This document shows positions 1 through 23,124 of a stretch of 64,000 nucleotides of DNA, piece by piece. The number at the start of each line of letters is the position of its first letter. Positions within the stretch are counted from its first letter, which is position 1. Under the pieces are notes generated by a model. That model did no database searches. It had not been told where the DNA came from and was given only the letters and a program-made list of their open reading frames with translations. The stretch comes from Burkholderia savannae (GTDB lineage Bacteria > Pseudomonadota > Gammaproteobacteria > Burkholderiales > Burkholderiaceae), in assembly GCF_001524445.2 (NCBI RefSeq), contig NZ_CP013417.1, positions 1,984,001-2,048,000 of the forward strand. The letters are read 5' to 3'. A program made the translations under genes and the position numbers.

Positions 1-4281
<4,281 letters not shown>

Positions 4282-4290
4282 GCGGGCTCC

Positions 4291-14265
<9,975 letters not shown>

Positions 14266-14346
14266 AGGGCGTGAAGTCCGTTGGTTCCGGCCGCTTCGGC
14301 CGCTTCGTTCATGTCGCCGGCCGCGAGAGGGCCGCTTCAACAGTGA

Positions 14347-14371
14347 GACGAATCACGCGCGAAATTTTTTA
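14347..14371 (-). promoter_or_regulatory. MbaS/OrbS-type ECF promoter for the NRPS operon
   Basis: On the minus strand a TAAA element (14371-14368) is followed after exactly 17 bp by CGTC (14350-14347), about 80 bp before the NRPS start. The context GGTAAAAAA ... GATTCGTCT is shared with the mbtH promoter at 23100-23124. OrbS-dependent promoters of Burkholderia cenocepacia have this element type. Confidence 0.82.
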
Positions 14372-14535
14372 CCGAGTTGTTTACCTCGCCCTGCCTCGCC
14401 CGCGCCCGCCCGCACTCGCACGCGTGCCGGGCGCGACGCCCGATGCGCGGCACGTCGGCCTCGCTTCCCGAGCCGGCGGGCAGCGGCGCCGCCTGCGCCG
14501 TTCGCCGGCGCATCGCGCGGGTAACGCCGCGCGGG

Positions 14536-14560
14536 TAAAGATTGCGCGCGCCCGTTCGTC
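14536..14560 (+). promoter_or_regulatory. MbaS/OrbS-type ECF promoter for the exporter
   Basis: TAAA (14536-14539), 17 bp, then CGTC (14557-14560), preceded by GG and followed by TAG. It matches the other two sites in spacing and in the GGTAAA and TTCGTCT contexts, although the A-run is interrupted by G. It lies about 90 bp before the exporter ATG. Confidence 0.78.
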
Positions 14561-14648
14561 TAGCAGTCAGAGAGGCGCGCTCACGCCTCGCCGTTCGCTT
14601 CGCCGCGCCGAAGCGCCGCTCCGACTCCTCTTGACCAGTGCTCCGCCG

Positions 14649-16400
14649 ATGACCGATGCCACCGGGCGCCTCGACGCCCCGCCCTCGACCGATTCCCAAC
14701 CCGCCGCGAAGTACGCGCGGCGCCTGATCCTCGCGCTCCTGAACCGCTCCCGCGGCACGTTCGGGATCGCGCTCGCCGCGTGCGTGCTGAACGGCGCGTC
14801 GAGCGTGCTGCTCGTCGCGACGCTGAGCCGCGCGCTGTCCGAGCCGCAGGCGGCCGACGCGATGCTCGCGTGGCGCTTCGGCCTGTGCGCGGTGATCGCG
14901 CTCGTGACCCGGATCGTGACGGGCGTGCTGTTCGCGCGCCTGTCGCAGGACACGATGGCGCAGCTGCGCGAGCACGTCGCGCGGCGCGTCGCGGCGGCCG
15001 AACTGCAGGACGTCGAGCGGATCGGCGCGGCGCCCGTCCAGTCGGTGCTGACCGACGACGCGACCAACGTGTCGATGCTGTTCTTCGCGCTGCCGAACCT
15101 CGTGATGCACGGCTCGATCGTGTTCGGCTGCCTCGGCTACCTCGCGTGGCTGTCGTGGCCCGTGTGCCTGCTCGCCGTCGCGGCGATCGTCGTCGGCTCG
15201 CTCGGCTACCACGCGGGCGACAAGCGCGCGATCGCGTGGCTCGAGGACGCCGGCCGCTCGCAGGACAAGCTGTTCGGCTATCTCGGCGCGCTCTTTTCGG
15301 GCGCGAAGGAGCTGAAGCTGCACCAGGCGCGCTCGCGCCAGTTCGTCGACGGCCAACTGGGCGCCGCGATCGCCGAAGTGCGCGACCACCGGCGCCGCGC
15401 GTTCAGCGCATACGCGATCGGCGTCGGCTGGATCGTGTTCCTGTTCTACGTGTTCCTCGGCGTCGCGGCGTTCTGGCCGGCGCTCGGCGTGCGCGGCGAC
15501 GCGCCCGCGGCGTCCGGCTACGTCGTCGTGTTCCTGTTCATGCTGCTGCCGCTCGACGGGCTGCTCAACAACGTGCCGACGCTGAACGCGGCGCGCGTGT
15601 CGCTCGAGCGCATCGAGAAGCTGATGGCGCAGTTCGGCGCGCTGCGCACGGCCCCGCCGCCCGACGAATCCGCGTCGCACGCGCCGTTCGACACGCTCGC
15701 GCTGCGCGGCGTCACGCACTCGTACTTCCACGAGCGCGACGAGCGGATGTTCCGCGTCGGCCCGATCGATCTCACGCTGAAGCCGGGCGAGCTGGTGTTC
15801 ATCGTCGGCGGCAACGGCAGCGGCAAGACGACGCTCGCGAAGGTGCTCACGGGCCTCTACGAGCCGGAAAGCGGCGCGATCGAGCTCGACGGCAAGCCGG
15901 TTGGCCTGCCCGAGCGCGCCGCGTACCGCGAGCGCTTCTCGGCCGTGTTCAACGATTTCCATCTGTTCGACGCGCTGCTCGGCATCGTCGATCCGAACGA
16001 CGCGGCGCGCGCGCAGGCCGACGCGCGCGCGAACGCGCTCGTCGCGAAACTCGCGCTCGACCACAAGGTGCAGGTCGTCGACGGCGCGTTCTCGACGCGC
16101 GCGCTGTCGACCGGGCAGCGCAAGCGGCTGGCGCTCGTCGTCGCGTATCTCGAGGATCGGCCGCTGTATCTGTTCGACGAATGGGCGGCGGATCAGGACC
16201 CGGCGTTCAAGGCGGTGTTCTACGAGCAACTGCTGCCGGAGCTGCGCGCGCGCGGCAAGACGGTGGTCGTGATCAGCCACGACGATCGGTACTTCCCGAT
16301 CGCGGACCGGGTGCTCAAGCTCGACAACGGCAAGATCGTCAGCGAGACATACGGCGCGCGACACGCGGCGCTCGCGAACGAGAACGCGACGGTAGCGTGA
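14649..16400 (+). CDS. Siderophore ABC exporter, PvdE/SyrD type (OrbE-like)
   Basis: A 583-residue half-transporter with an N-terminal membrane domain of several hydrophobic segments and a C-terminal ATPase. Visible motifs are Walker A GGNGSGKTT near residue 389, signature LSTGQRKRL near 485 and Walker B LYLFDEWAADQDP near 510. The family (cyclic-peptide exporters such as PvdE) moves a siderophore or its precursor across the inner membrane. It is the only plus-strand gene in the locus and has its own MbaS-type promoter and terminator, as orbE does in the ornibactin locus. I chose the ATG at 14649; an open frame runs further upstream but crosses the promoter. Confidence 0.93.
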   Translation: MTDATGRLDAPPSTDSQPAAKYARRLILALLNRSRGTFGIALAACVLNGASSVLLVATLSRALSEPQAADAMLAWRFGLCAVIALVTRIVTGVLFARLSQDTMAQLREHVARRVAAAELQDVERIGAAPVQSVLTDDATNVSMLFFALPNLVMHGSIVFGCLGYLAWLSWPVCLLAVAAIVVGSLGYHAGDKRAIAWLEDAGRSQDKLFGYLGALFSGAKELKLHQARSRQFVDGQLGAAIAEVRDHRRRAFSAYAIGVGWIVFLFYVFLGVAAFWPALGVRGDAPAASGYVVVFLFMLLPLDGLLNNVPTLNAARVSLERIEKLMAQFGALRTAPPPDESASHAPFDTLALRGVTHSYFHERDERMFRVGPIDLTLKPGELVFIVGGNGSGKTTLAKVLTGLYEPESGAIELDGKPVGLPERAAYRERFSAVFNDFHLFDALLGIVDPNDAARAQADARANALVAKLALDHKVQVVDGAFSTRALSTGQRKRLALVVAYLEDRPLYLFDEWAADQDPAFKAVFYEQLLPELRARGKTVVVISHDDRYFPIADRVLKLDNGKIVSETYGARHAALANENATVA

Positions 16401-16460
16401 GCGCGCGGCGCGTCGTCGTCGGTCGGTGACGCGGCCCACGGAATCGAAGCCGTTTCAAGA

Positions 16461-16493
16461 CGCCCTCCCGGTTCGCCGGGCGGGCGTTTTTTT
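16461..16493 (+). terminator. Rho-independent terminator of the exporter gene
   Basis: An 11-bp GC-rich stem with one mismatch (arms 16461-16471 and 16476-16486) closes a TTCG tetraloop and is followed by seven T residues. It lies 60 bp after the exporter stop. Confidence 0.92.
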
Positions 16494-16629
16494 CGGGTTC
16501 CCCTCCCGAAAGGAGACGACTTGAAATGAACCGCCCGAATCTGCCACCCTAGCGAGCCTCGGCCGGGGACGGAGTATCCGCAAGCGCGCTTGTCGCACAG
16601 CCCGTCGCCGTCGGCCCCCGGCCATTGCC

Positions 16630-16706
16630 ATTAGCAGTTAGCCATTAGCCATTAGCCGTTAGCCGTTAGCCGTTAGCCGTTGGCCGTTGGCTGTTGGTCG
16701 TTGACG
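16630..16706. repeat. Heptamer tandem repeat, about 11 units
   Basis: About eleven 7-bp units of the type GTTAGCC, ATTAGCC and GTTGGCC run head to tail, becoming more diverged toward the right end. The array stops 13 bp before the 3' end of the binding-protein gene. Confidence 0.93.
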
Positions 16707-16719
16707 ACGACAGCAAGCG

Positions 16720-17805
16720 TCACCGCGTTTGCGCGCGCGAATCCGGTTTCGGCAACGCCAGCAACCGCTCCGTCATCTCGTCGGCGAGCCGCAACGCCGA
16801 CATCGGCCCGCCGAACCCCCAGATGTTCCGCTCGACGAGCGCGACCCTGCCCGCCTTGCGCGCCGGCACGAACCGCCAGATCTTCGAGTCGAGCTTGGCG
16901 TCGAGCGGCAGGCCCGGCTGCGTCGCGCTGACGAACAGCACGGCGAGGTCCGGCTGCTTCAGCAGATCCTCCGAGGTCACGTACGCGGTGCCCTCGCGCG
17001 TCGGCTCGCCCGGCCACGGATCGAGGCCGAGCGCGCGCGCGATGCCCGCCGACGCGCTGTTGCCCGTGAACGCCCAGTAGCGATCCGGCAAGCCCAGCTC
17101 CTGCAGCCATGCGACGCGCTCGCCCGCGCGCCCCGCCGCGGCGATCCGCCGGGCGTCGCGCGCGAGCCCCGCGTCGACCCGCGCCAACACCTCGCGCGCC
17201 TGCTGCTCGCGCCCCGTCAGGCAGCCGATCGTGCGCAGGATCGCGCGCGCCCAGTCGAATTGCGTGACCTGCCGGCCGTCCTCGACGTAGTTCGGGCTGT
17301 ACTTGAACAGCACGGTCGGCGCGATTCGCGACAGCGCGTCGAAGATCGGCGCATGCCGCAGCCCGACGCCCAGGATCAGGTCCGGCTTCGCGGCCGCGAT
17401 CGCCTCCAGGCTCGGCTCCTGCCGCGTGCCGACGTCCGGCACGCGCGCGAGCCGCGCGTCGTCATAGCCGATCCAGATCGGGTAGTACGCGGGATCGGCC
17501 ATGCCGACCGGCGTGATGCCGAGCGCGGCGAGATCCTCGGCGAACATGAATTCGAGCACGATGATGCGCATCGGCCGCACCGGCAACGCGCGGCTGAACT
17601 GCGACACGGTCGGATCGCCGGCGAGCGGCCGGCAGGCGGCGGGCGGCTCGCCGGCGTATGCGAGCGGTGCGAATGCGAGCGCGACGACGGTGAGCGTCGC
17701 GACGGCGGCGGCCCGCAGTGGCGCTCCTCGCGCGCCGCCCGCCGCTCCGATTGACGGCTGCGCTCGCCACGCGCGCGTCGCGAGCGTCGCACCCGCGACC
17801 GGCAT
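16720..17805 (-). CDS. Periplasmic ferric-siderophore-binding protein (FhuD/OrbB type)
   Basis: A 361-residue solute-binding protein. It has a hydrophobic signal segment ending near LAYAG and the class III binding-protein pattern, for example [19 protein letters not shown] and [15 protein letters not shown]. It would deliver the iron-loaded siderophore from the outer-membrane receptor to the double-length permease encoded upstream. It is the last gene of the mbtH operon, after the FhuF-like reductase. The start is uncertain. The ATG at 17805 leaves a 56-bp gap and a long basic N-region; a TTG overlapping the preceding stop is an alternative, and an in-frame ATG at 17931 would overlap that gene by about 70 bp. 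Confidence 0.9.
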   Translation of the reverse strand: MPVAGATLATRAWRAQPSIGAAGGARGAPLRAAAVATLTVVALAFAPLAYAGEPPAACRPLAGDPTVSQFSRALPVRPMRIIVLEFMFAEDLAALGITPVGMADPAYYPIWIGYDDARLARVPDVGTRQEPSLEAIAAAKPDLILGVGLRHAPIFDALSRIAPTVLFKYSPNYVEDGRQVTQFDWARAILRTIGCLTGREQQAREVLARVDAGLARDARRIAAAGRAGERVAWLQELGLPDRYWAFTGNSASAGIARALGLDPWPGEPTREGTAYVTSEDLLKQPDLAVLFVSATQPGLPLDAKLDSKIWRFVPARKAGRVALVERNIWGFGGPMSALRLADEMTERLLALPKPDSRAQTR

Positions 17806-17861
17806 CGCCCGAACGAACGATGCCGCGCGCTCGCCGGCCGGCGAGCGTCGCGCCCGCGCCG

Positions 17862-18668
17862 TCAATGCGCGGCGTCCTGCTTCGCGAGCTCGTCGTCGCA
17901 CATCGTCAACAACAGCGGACAGCTTCCACACAGTTGGTCTTCCCCAGGAATTTCATTGCGCAGGCAGCACACGCGGCGCGCGCGGAACGGATCGGGCAGC
18001 CGCTCCGAGCACGGCTTCACGCGGCGCACCGGCAACCGCAGCGGATTCGCTTCGCCGCGCGCGTCGACGGGGCCGAACAGCCACGCGGCGTCGGCCGCCG
18101 CGCGCGGCGCGTGCGCGCATTGCTCGAACAGGTAGTCGAGCAGGTTGCCCGCGTTCGCCCACAGCACGCGCGGCGACAGCTTCGCGAGCGCGGCGAGCGA
18201 ATCGATCGTCGCGCGCAGGTGGTCGACAAGCGCCGCGTAGCGCGGCGCAGGCTCGGCTTGCGCGGGCCGCAGCGCGTCGGCGTCGAAGATCAGCGCGCTC
18301 GGCATGCCGGCGCGCAGCACGACGCGCATCCGCTGCGGCGTCATGTCGAGCGGCCGCCCGAGCAGCAGCGCGGCGGCGAAGCCCGCCGACGCGGCCAGGT
18401 TGAAGTAGTACTTGCTCCATTGCGACAGCAGCGCGCGCGCGTGCGCGCACGCGTCGCCGCCGTACAGCGCGACCATCGCGGCGACGAGCGCGTCGCGCCG
18501 TCCGGCGAGCGCCGCGGCCGGAATCAGCTCCGGCGGTTCGCCTCCGTCGGCGGCGAGCGCGGGCTCGTCGCCCGCGTCAGGCGCGCCGAGCCACACATGC
18601 TCGAGGTAATGCGCGATCGATGCCGGCGCGAACGTCGAAAAGCGCGTCGCGCGAACGCGCGCCGTCAC
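17862..18668 (-). CDS. Ferric-siderophore reductase, FhuF family
   Basis: A 268-residue cytoplasmic protein whose C-terminus carries two adjacent Cys (RRVCCLRNE), 11 residues, then CGSC. This is the [2Fe-2S] ligand arrangement of FhuF-type reductases, which release iron from imported ferric siderophores. The start is a GTG whose last bases overlap the TGA of the permease gene (GTGA), implying translational coupling. It lies between the permease and binding-protein genes. Confidence 0.88.
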   Translation of the reverse strand: MTARVRATRFSTFAPASIAHYLEHVWLGAPDAGDEPALAADGGEPPELIPAAALAGRRDALVAAMVALYGGDACAHARALLSQWSKYYFNLAASAGFAAALLLGRPLDMTPQRMRVVLRAGMPSALIFDADALRPAQAEPAPRYAALVDHLRATIDSLAALAKLSPRVLWANAGNLLDYLFEQCAHAPRAAADAAWLFGPVDARGEANPLRLPVRRVKPCSERLPDPFRARRVCCLRNEIPGEDQLCGSCPLLLTMCDDELAKQDAAH

Positions 18669-20776
18669 CGTCCGCCCCGCCGCTCGCGCCGCGCTTCGGC
18701 GATCAGCAACGCGAGCAGATACGGCGCGCCGATCAGCGCCGTCAGCACGCCGGCCGGAATCTCGCGCGGCGCGAGCAGCGTGCGCGCGACGATGTCGGCC
18801 GCCGCGAGCACGAGCGCGCCGCACGCGGCGGCCACCCAGAGACGCGTCGCATGCGCGCGCGCGCCGAGCATCGCCGCGAGATGCGGCGCCATCAGCCCGA
18901 TGAAGCCGACCGGGCCGACCGCCGCGACCGCGGCGCAGGCGGCGAGCGTCGCGATCGTCAGCACGAGCGGGCGCAGCGCGGCGATCGGCAAGCCGAGCGC
19001 GGCCGCTTGGTCGTCGCCGAGCGCGAGCAGATCGAGCGGCTTCGCGAGCAGCGCGAGCGCCGGCAGCGCGAGCGCGCACCACGGCAGCAGCGCGACGACC
19101 TCGCCCCAGCTGCGCCCGTACGTGCCGCCGACGAGCCATACGACGAAGCGCGCGGGCTGCACGCTCTCCTGCGTGATCAGCCATTGCGCGAGCGTCGTCC
19201 ACAGCGTGCCGATCACGATGCCCGACAGCGCGACGGCGAGCGGCGCATAGCGATGCCTGCGATTGAGCGCGAGCGTGAGCGCGAGCGTGGCGCCGCCGCC
19301 CGCGAGCGACGCGGCGACGAGCGTGCCGTGCGCGGCGAGCGGCCACGCGACGAGCGTGGCGAGCGTCGCGAACCCCGCGCCCTGCGTGACGCCGAGCACT
19401 TCCGGCCCGGCGAGCGGATTGCGCACGACGCTCTGCATCAGCACGCCGGACGCGCCGAGCAGCGCGCCCGCGAGCAGCGCGCAAAGCAGCCGCGGCACGC
19501 GCAGCTCGAGCATCATTCGCGCGACGTCGTCGCGCTGCGCGAGCGCCGCGATCCAGCGCCCGGGGCCGATCCACACCGGACCGAACGAGGCGCCCGCCGC
19601 GAGCGCCGCAGCGCCCGTCAACAGCAGCAGCGCCGCGACGGCGGGCCACGGCAGCGCGGCGAGCGCGCGGACGACGCGCGCGCCGCCTCGCGTGCTCGCC
19701 TGCGCGTGAGCCGCCTGCTGCGCCGCGCCCGACCACGCCGCGCCGCGCCGGATCATCGCGAGCATCAGCGGCGTGCCGACGAACGCGATCGCGGCACCCG
19801 TCGACAGCGTCGAATCGAGGCCGAACGCGAGCACCGCGCTGTCGGTGACGAGCACGAGCGCGCCGCCCGCGAGCACGGCAAGCGGCACGAGCGCACCGAG
19901 CTTCGACGCTTTCGCGCCGCGCACCTGCCGCATCAGGTTCGGCGCGATCAGGCCGACGTACGATAGCGGCCCCGCGATGCTGACCGCCACGCTCGCGAAG
20001 CCGACCGCCACGAGCGTCGCCGCGAGCCGCGTCGCATCGACGCGCACGCCGGCCGCGGCCGCCGCGTCGTCGCCGAGCGCGAGCGGATCGAGCGGCCGGA
20101 TCACGAGCGGCAGCGCGACGAGCGGCGCGACGAGCCACAGCAGCGCGTCGCGCAGCCCGGCCGCGCCCGGTTGATACAGGCTACCGCTCGCCCACAGCGA
20201 CGCGCCGGCGACCGTTTCCTCGAAGAACGCGAGCAACAGCGTCGTGATCGCCGAGAACAGCAGCATGCACACGCTGCCCGCGAGAATGAGCCGCAACGGC
20301 GTCGCGCGCCAGCCGCCCGCGGCGGCCGCGACGCAGCCGGCGGCGGCGAGCCCGCAGACGAACAGCAGCGGCACCGACGCATGAGCGGCCAGCGCCGGCA
20401 CCAGCATCGCGGCGACCAGGCCGAGCTGCGCGCCGCCCGTGATGCCGAGCAGATCGGGCGCGGCAAGCGGGTTGCGCGTGAGCGACTGGAACAGCGCGCC
20501 CGCGACCGCGAGGCAGCCGCCCGCGACGAGCGCCGCGGCGACGCGCGGCGCGGCGAGCTCGAACAGCATGATGTGCGCGAGCTGCGCGGCGTCGCTGCCG
20601 TCCGGCGCGGCGAGCCACGCGCGCAGCTCGGGCGCGAGCCGCATCGCGGCGGTGGCGACGATGAGCGCGATGAGCGCGCCGGCAATCGCGCGGACGCGGC
20701 TCGCCGGCGCCGCGCGCGACGCTTCGCGCGCGCGCGCGCCGCCGCGCAGGCGCTTGCGGACGGCGAGCGTCGTCAT
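18665..20776 (-). CDS. Ferric-siderophore ABC permease, double-length FhuB type
   Basis: A 703-residue inner-membrane protein made of two tandem FecCD-type permease halves. Each half has a conserved GPLSYVGLIAPNLMR-like or GPVGFIGLMAPHLAA-like loop that contacts the ATPase (near residues 265 and 630). A fused permease works as a monomer in place of the usual dimer. The length suits FhuB (about 660 residues). It overlaps the ATPase gene by ATGA upstream and the reductase gene by GTGA downstream. Confidence 0.95.
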   Translation of the reverse strand: MTTLAVRKRLRGGARAREASRAAPASRVRAIAGALIALIVATAAMRLAPELRAWLAAPDGSDAAQLAHIMLFELAAPRVAAALVAGGCLAVAGALFQSLTRNPLAAPDLLGITGGAQLGLVAAMLVPALAAHASVPLLFVCGLAAAGCVAAAAGGWRATPLRLILAGSVCMLLFSAITTLLLAFFEETVAGASLWASGSLYQPGAAGLRDALLWLVAPLVALPLVIRPLDPLALGDDAAAAAGVRVDATRLAATLVAVGFASVAVSIAGPLSYVGLIAPNLMRQVRGAKASKLGALVPLAVLAGGALVLVTDSAVLAFGLDSTLSTGAAIAFVGTPLMLAMIRRGAAWSGAAQQAAHAQASTRGGARVVRALAALPWPAVAALLLLTGAAALAAGASFGPVWIGPGRWIAALAQRDDVARMMLELRVPRLLCALLAGALLGASGVLMQSVVRNPLAGPEVLGVTQGAGFATLATLVAWPLAAHGTLVAASLAGGGATLALTLALNRRHRYAPLAVALSGIVIGTLWTTLAQWLITQESVQPARFVVWLVGGTYGRSWGEVVALLPWCALALPALALLAKPLDLLALGDDQAAALGLPIAALRPLVLTIATLAACAAVAAVGPVGFIGLMAPHLAAMLGARAHATRLWVAAACGALVLAAADIVARTLLAPREIPAGVLTALIGAPYLLALLIAEARRERRGGR

Positions 20777-21720
20777 GCGGCGAGATCCCGTTGCGGCGCA
20801 CGCGCGTCGGCGCGACGCGCGGCGGATTCCCCGGATTCCCCGGCCCCCTCGTCTTCGCCGCGCGCGTCGCCTTCACCGTCGCCGCCGATTTCGCCGACGC
20901 CCGCGGCCGGATCGGCGTCGAGCACGCCTTCGTATGCGGGCACGCACATCGGCGCGCCCGTGAGCGGGTGCGACGTCTTCAGCATCGTCACGCCGAACGC
21001 CGTCTGCAGATGATGCGGCTCGAGCATCGCGTCGGGCGTGCCCTGCGCGACGATCCGGCCCGCGCGCATCAGCACGATCTCGTCGCTGTACGCGGCCGCC
21101 TGGTTGAGGTCGTGCAGCACCCAGACGATCGTGAGGCCGCGCGTGCGATTGAGCCGGCGCAACTCGCGCAGGATGTCGAGCTGGTGATGGATGTCGAGAT
21201 AGGTGGTGGGCTCGTCGAGCAGCACGATGGGCGCCTGCTGCGCGAGCGCCATCGCGATCCACGCGCGCTGCCGCTCGCCGCCCGACAGCGCGGCGACGTC
21301 GCGCGCCGCGTCCCGCTCGAGGCCCGTCGCCGCGAGCGCTTCGTCGATCGCGGCGCGATCGGTGCGCGATAGCCCGCGCAGCCAGCGTCCGTGCGCGTAG
21401 CGGCCGTACGCGACGAGCTCGCGCACCGTGAGCCCCGCGGGAATCTGGTTGAACTGCGCGAGCATCGTCAGCGTGCGCGCAAGCGCGCGCCGCCGGTACG
21501 AACCGAGCGGCGCGCCATCGACTTCGACCGCGCCCGCCAGCGCGGGCTGCAGCCCGGCGAGCGTGCGCAACAGCGTGCTCTTGCCGCAGCCGTTCGGCCC
21601 GCAAAGCGCCGTCACGCGCCCCGCCGCGATCGACAGATCGAGGCCGTCGAGCACCCGATGATCCCGGTAGCCGACACTCAACGCACGCGCCGCGAGTGCC
21701 GCCACCGCTTCGTTCTTCAT
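20773..21720 (-). CDS. Ferric-siderophore ABC importer ATPase (FhuC type)
   Basis: A 315-residue ATPase with Walker A GPNGCGKST near residue 40, signature LSGGERQR near 146, Walker B IVLLDEPTTYLD and the switch His in WVLHD. The last 60 residues form an acidic, Gly-rich tail (GGDGEGDARGEDEG) that FhuC-type enzymes do not usually have. The ATG at 21720 begins the homology, and its stop overlaps the permease start. It energises uptake through the FhuB-like permease. Confidence 0.94.
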   Translation of the reverse strand: MKNEAVAALAARALSVGYRDHRVLDGLDLSIAAGRVTALCGPNGCGKSTLLRTLAGLQPALAGAVEVDGAPLGSYRRRALARTLTMLAQFNQIPAGLTVRELVAYGRYAHGRWLRGLSRTDRAAIDEALAATGLERDAARDVAALSGGERQRAWIAMALAQQAPIVLLDEPTTYLDIHHQLDILRELRRLNRTRGLTIVWVLHDLNQAAAYSDEIVLMRAGRIVAQGTPDAMLEPHHLQTAFGVTMLKTSHPLTGAPMCVPAYEGVLDADPAAGVGEIGGDGEGDARGEDEGAGESGESAARRADARAPQRDLAA

Positions 21721-21734
21721 TGTTTCGTCATCCG

Positions 21735-22751
21735 CTAACTCCCCTTCTTTTCGCTGTAGCTCCGCGCCATCGCGACCACGACCTTGCGCGGCCCCTCGAA
21801 CGGATCGCGCGCATGTGCGCTCAGCATGTTGTCGAGCATCAGCACGTCGCCCGTCCGCCACGGAAACACGATCCGCTGCCCGTCGAGCACGCCGCGGATC
21901 TGCGCGAGCGCGTCCGCCTCCAGCGGCGCGCCGTCGCCGTAATAGACGTTGCGCGGCACGTTCTCGATGCCGACCGCGTCGACGAGCGCCTCCTGCATGT
22001 CCTCGTCGAGCGCCGACAGGTGAAAGAGATTCGCCTGGTTGAACCACACGAGCTCGCCTGTGCGCGGATGGCGCGCGACCGCCTGGCAGCGCTCGCGCGT
22101 GCGCAGCAGCGGCTCGTCGTCGTCGCCTTCGCGCCATTCGCAGTCGATGCCGCGCGCGGCGCAGATGCGCTCGACTTCGCGCGGATCGCCGGTGCCGAAC
22201 GCCTGCTGCCACGGCAGATCGAGCCCTTGCCCGAAGTTGCGCACGTACAGCAGCTCGCGCTGCGCGAAGCGTGCGACGAGCGCCGGATCGAGCGCGCGAA
22301 GAACCGCGCGGCTGTCGGCGATCGGCGTCGCGCCGCCCGCGCGCGCGGCGAGCGCGCAGTGGAACCAGATCCGCAGCGGCCATTCGCGCGTGTACGACTG
22401 CTCGTTGTGCAGCGGAATCGAGCGGTGCGGCGGGTATTCGGTCGACGTGTAGACCGCGCCCTCCACCTGGCTGCGCGGCGTCGACGCGAACTCGTAGCCG
22501 ATCAGCGGATCGCCGAAATCGGCCGCGAAGCGCTGGAACGTCTCGATCGACGCGACGCGAAAGCCGGTGAAGAGCACGCCGCCCGCGCGCTCGACGACGT
22601 CGTTCGCGATCTCGCGCAACAGCGGCGCGGCTTCGTGCAGCGCGATGTCCGCGCCATCGCGCGGCGACACGACGGTCGGCAGGCCGGGCTCGACGCGCAG
22701 GTCGTCGAGCGTCGGGCGGGCTGCTACGGCCGGCATCGAAAGCTGAGTCAT
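21735..22751 (-). CDS. TauD/SyrP-like Fe(II)/2-oxoglutarate hydroxylase (OrbG-like)
   Basis: A 338-residue non-haem iron dioxygenase of the TauD superfamily. The likely iron ligands are in LHNEQSY near residue 116 (a His-x-Glu pair, as in SyrP-type enzymes, in place of His-x-Asp) and the distal His in MLSAHARDPF near 314, followed by the 2-oxoglutarate Arg in GPRKVV. The expected role is beta-hydroxylation of the aspartyl residue, the second bidentate ligand of ornibactin-type siderophores; the NRPS module-2 Asp code supports this. An AGAGGA ribosome site precedes the ATG. Confidence 0.88.
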   Translation of the reverse strand: MTQLSMPAVAARPTLDDLRVEPGLPTVVSPRDGADIALHEAAPLLREIANDVVERAGGVLFTGFRVASIETFQRFAADFGDPLIGYEFASTPRSQVEGAVYTSTEYPPHRSIPLHNEQSYTREWPLRIWFHCALAARAGGATPIADSRAVLRALDPALVARFAQRELLYVRNFGQGLDLPWQQAFGTGDPREVERICAARGIDCEWREGDDDEPLLRTRERCQAVARHPRTGELVWFNQANLFHLSALDEDMQEALVDAVGIENVPRNVYYGDGAPLEADALAQIRGVLDGQRIVFPWRTGDVLMLDNMLSAHARDPFEGPRKVVVAMARSYSEKKGS

Positions 22752-22791
22752 CCGGGAATCCTCTTGCGATACGGACGCGACGCGCGCCGGT

Positions 22792-23034
22792 TTACGACGC
22801 GTTCGCCGCGTCCAGGTGACGGCGCAGGCTCGCGGGACGCATGTCGGTCCACACGGCCTCGATATGCGCGAGGCAGTCGGCCTTCGGGCCGCGCACGCCG
22901 ACTTCGCGCCAGCCGGCCGGCACCGCGCGGAACGTCGGCCAGATCGAGTACTGCTCTTCGTCGTTGACGACGACCGCGTAGACGACGTCGTCGGCGTCGG
23001 CCGGCGCGCTCGCGGGTGGCTGGGCTTGCGTCAT
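22792..23034 (-). CDS. MbtH-like NRPS accessory protein (OrbH-like)
   Basis: An 80-residue MbtH-family protein with the conserved [16 protein letters not shown] and WTDMRP segments. MbtH proteins bind adenylation domains and raise their activity or solubility. It is the first gene after the MbaS-type promoter at 23100-23124, so it leads the operon of tailoring, uptake and iron-release genes. Confidence 0.96.
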   Translation of the reverse strand: MTQAQPPASAPADADDVVYAVVVNDEEQYSIWPTFRAVPAGWREVGVRGPKADCLAHIEAVWTDMRPASLRRHLDAANAS

Positions 23035-23099
23035 GATCGGGAAAGCTCGCTGGAAAAGTTGGATGGACGGCGCACGGCGTGCGCCGCGTCTACTCGATA

Positions 23100-23124
23100 G
23101 ACGAATCGCGCGCGCATTTTTTTA
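23100..23124 (-). promoter_or_regulatory. MbaS/OrbS-type promoter of the mbtH operon, overlapping the mbaS stop codon
   Basis: On the minus strand TAAA (23124-23121) and CGTC (23103-23100) are separated by exactly 17 bp. The first three bases of TAAA are the TAA stop codon of mbaS. The site is 65 bp before the mbtH ATG. Confidence 0.82.

Larger units (their letters stand above)
14266..14648. other. Divergent intergenic region between NRPS genes and exporter
   Basis: This 383-bp gap carries two outward-facing MbaS-type promoters, at 14347-14371 for the NRPS genes and 14536-14560 for the exporter. I see no credible gene in it and no clear Fur box. Confidence 0.8.
16401..16719. other. Intergenic region with terminator and heptamer repeat
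   Basis: This 319-bp gap between two convergent genes holds the exporter terminator at 16461-16493 and a 7-bp tandem repeat at 16630-16706. I see no gene. Confidence 0.85.
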
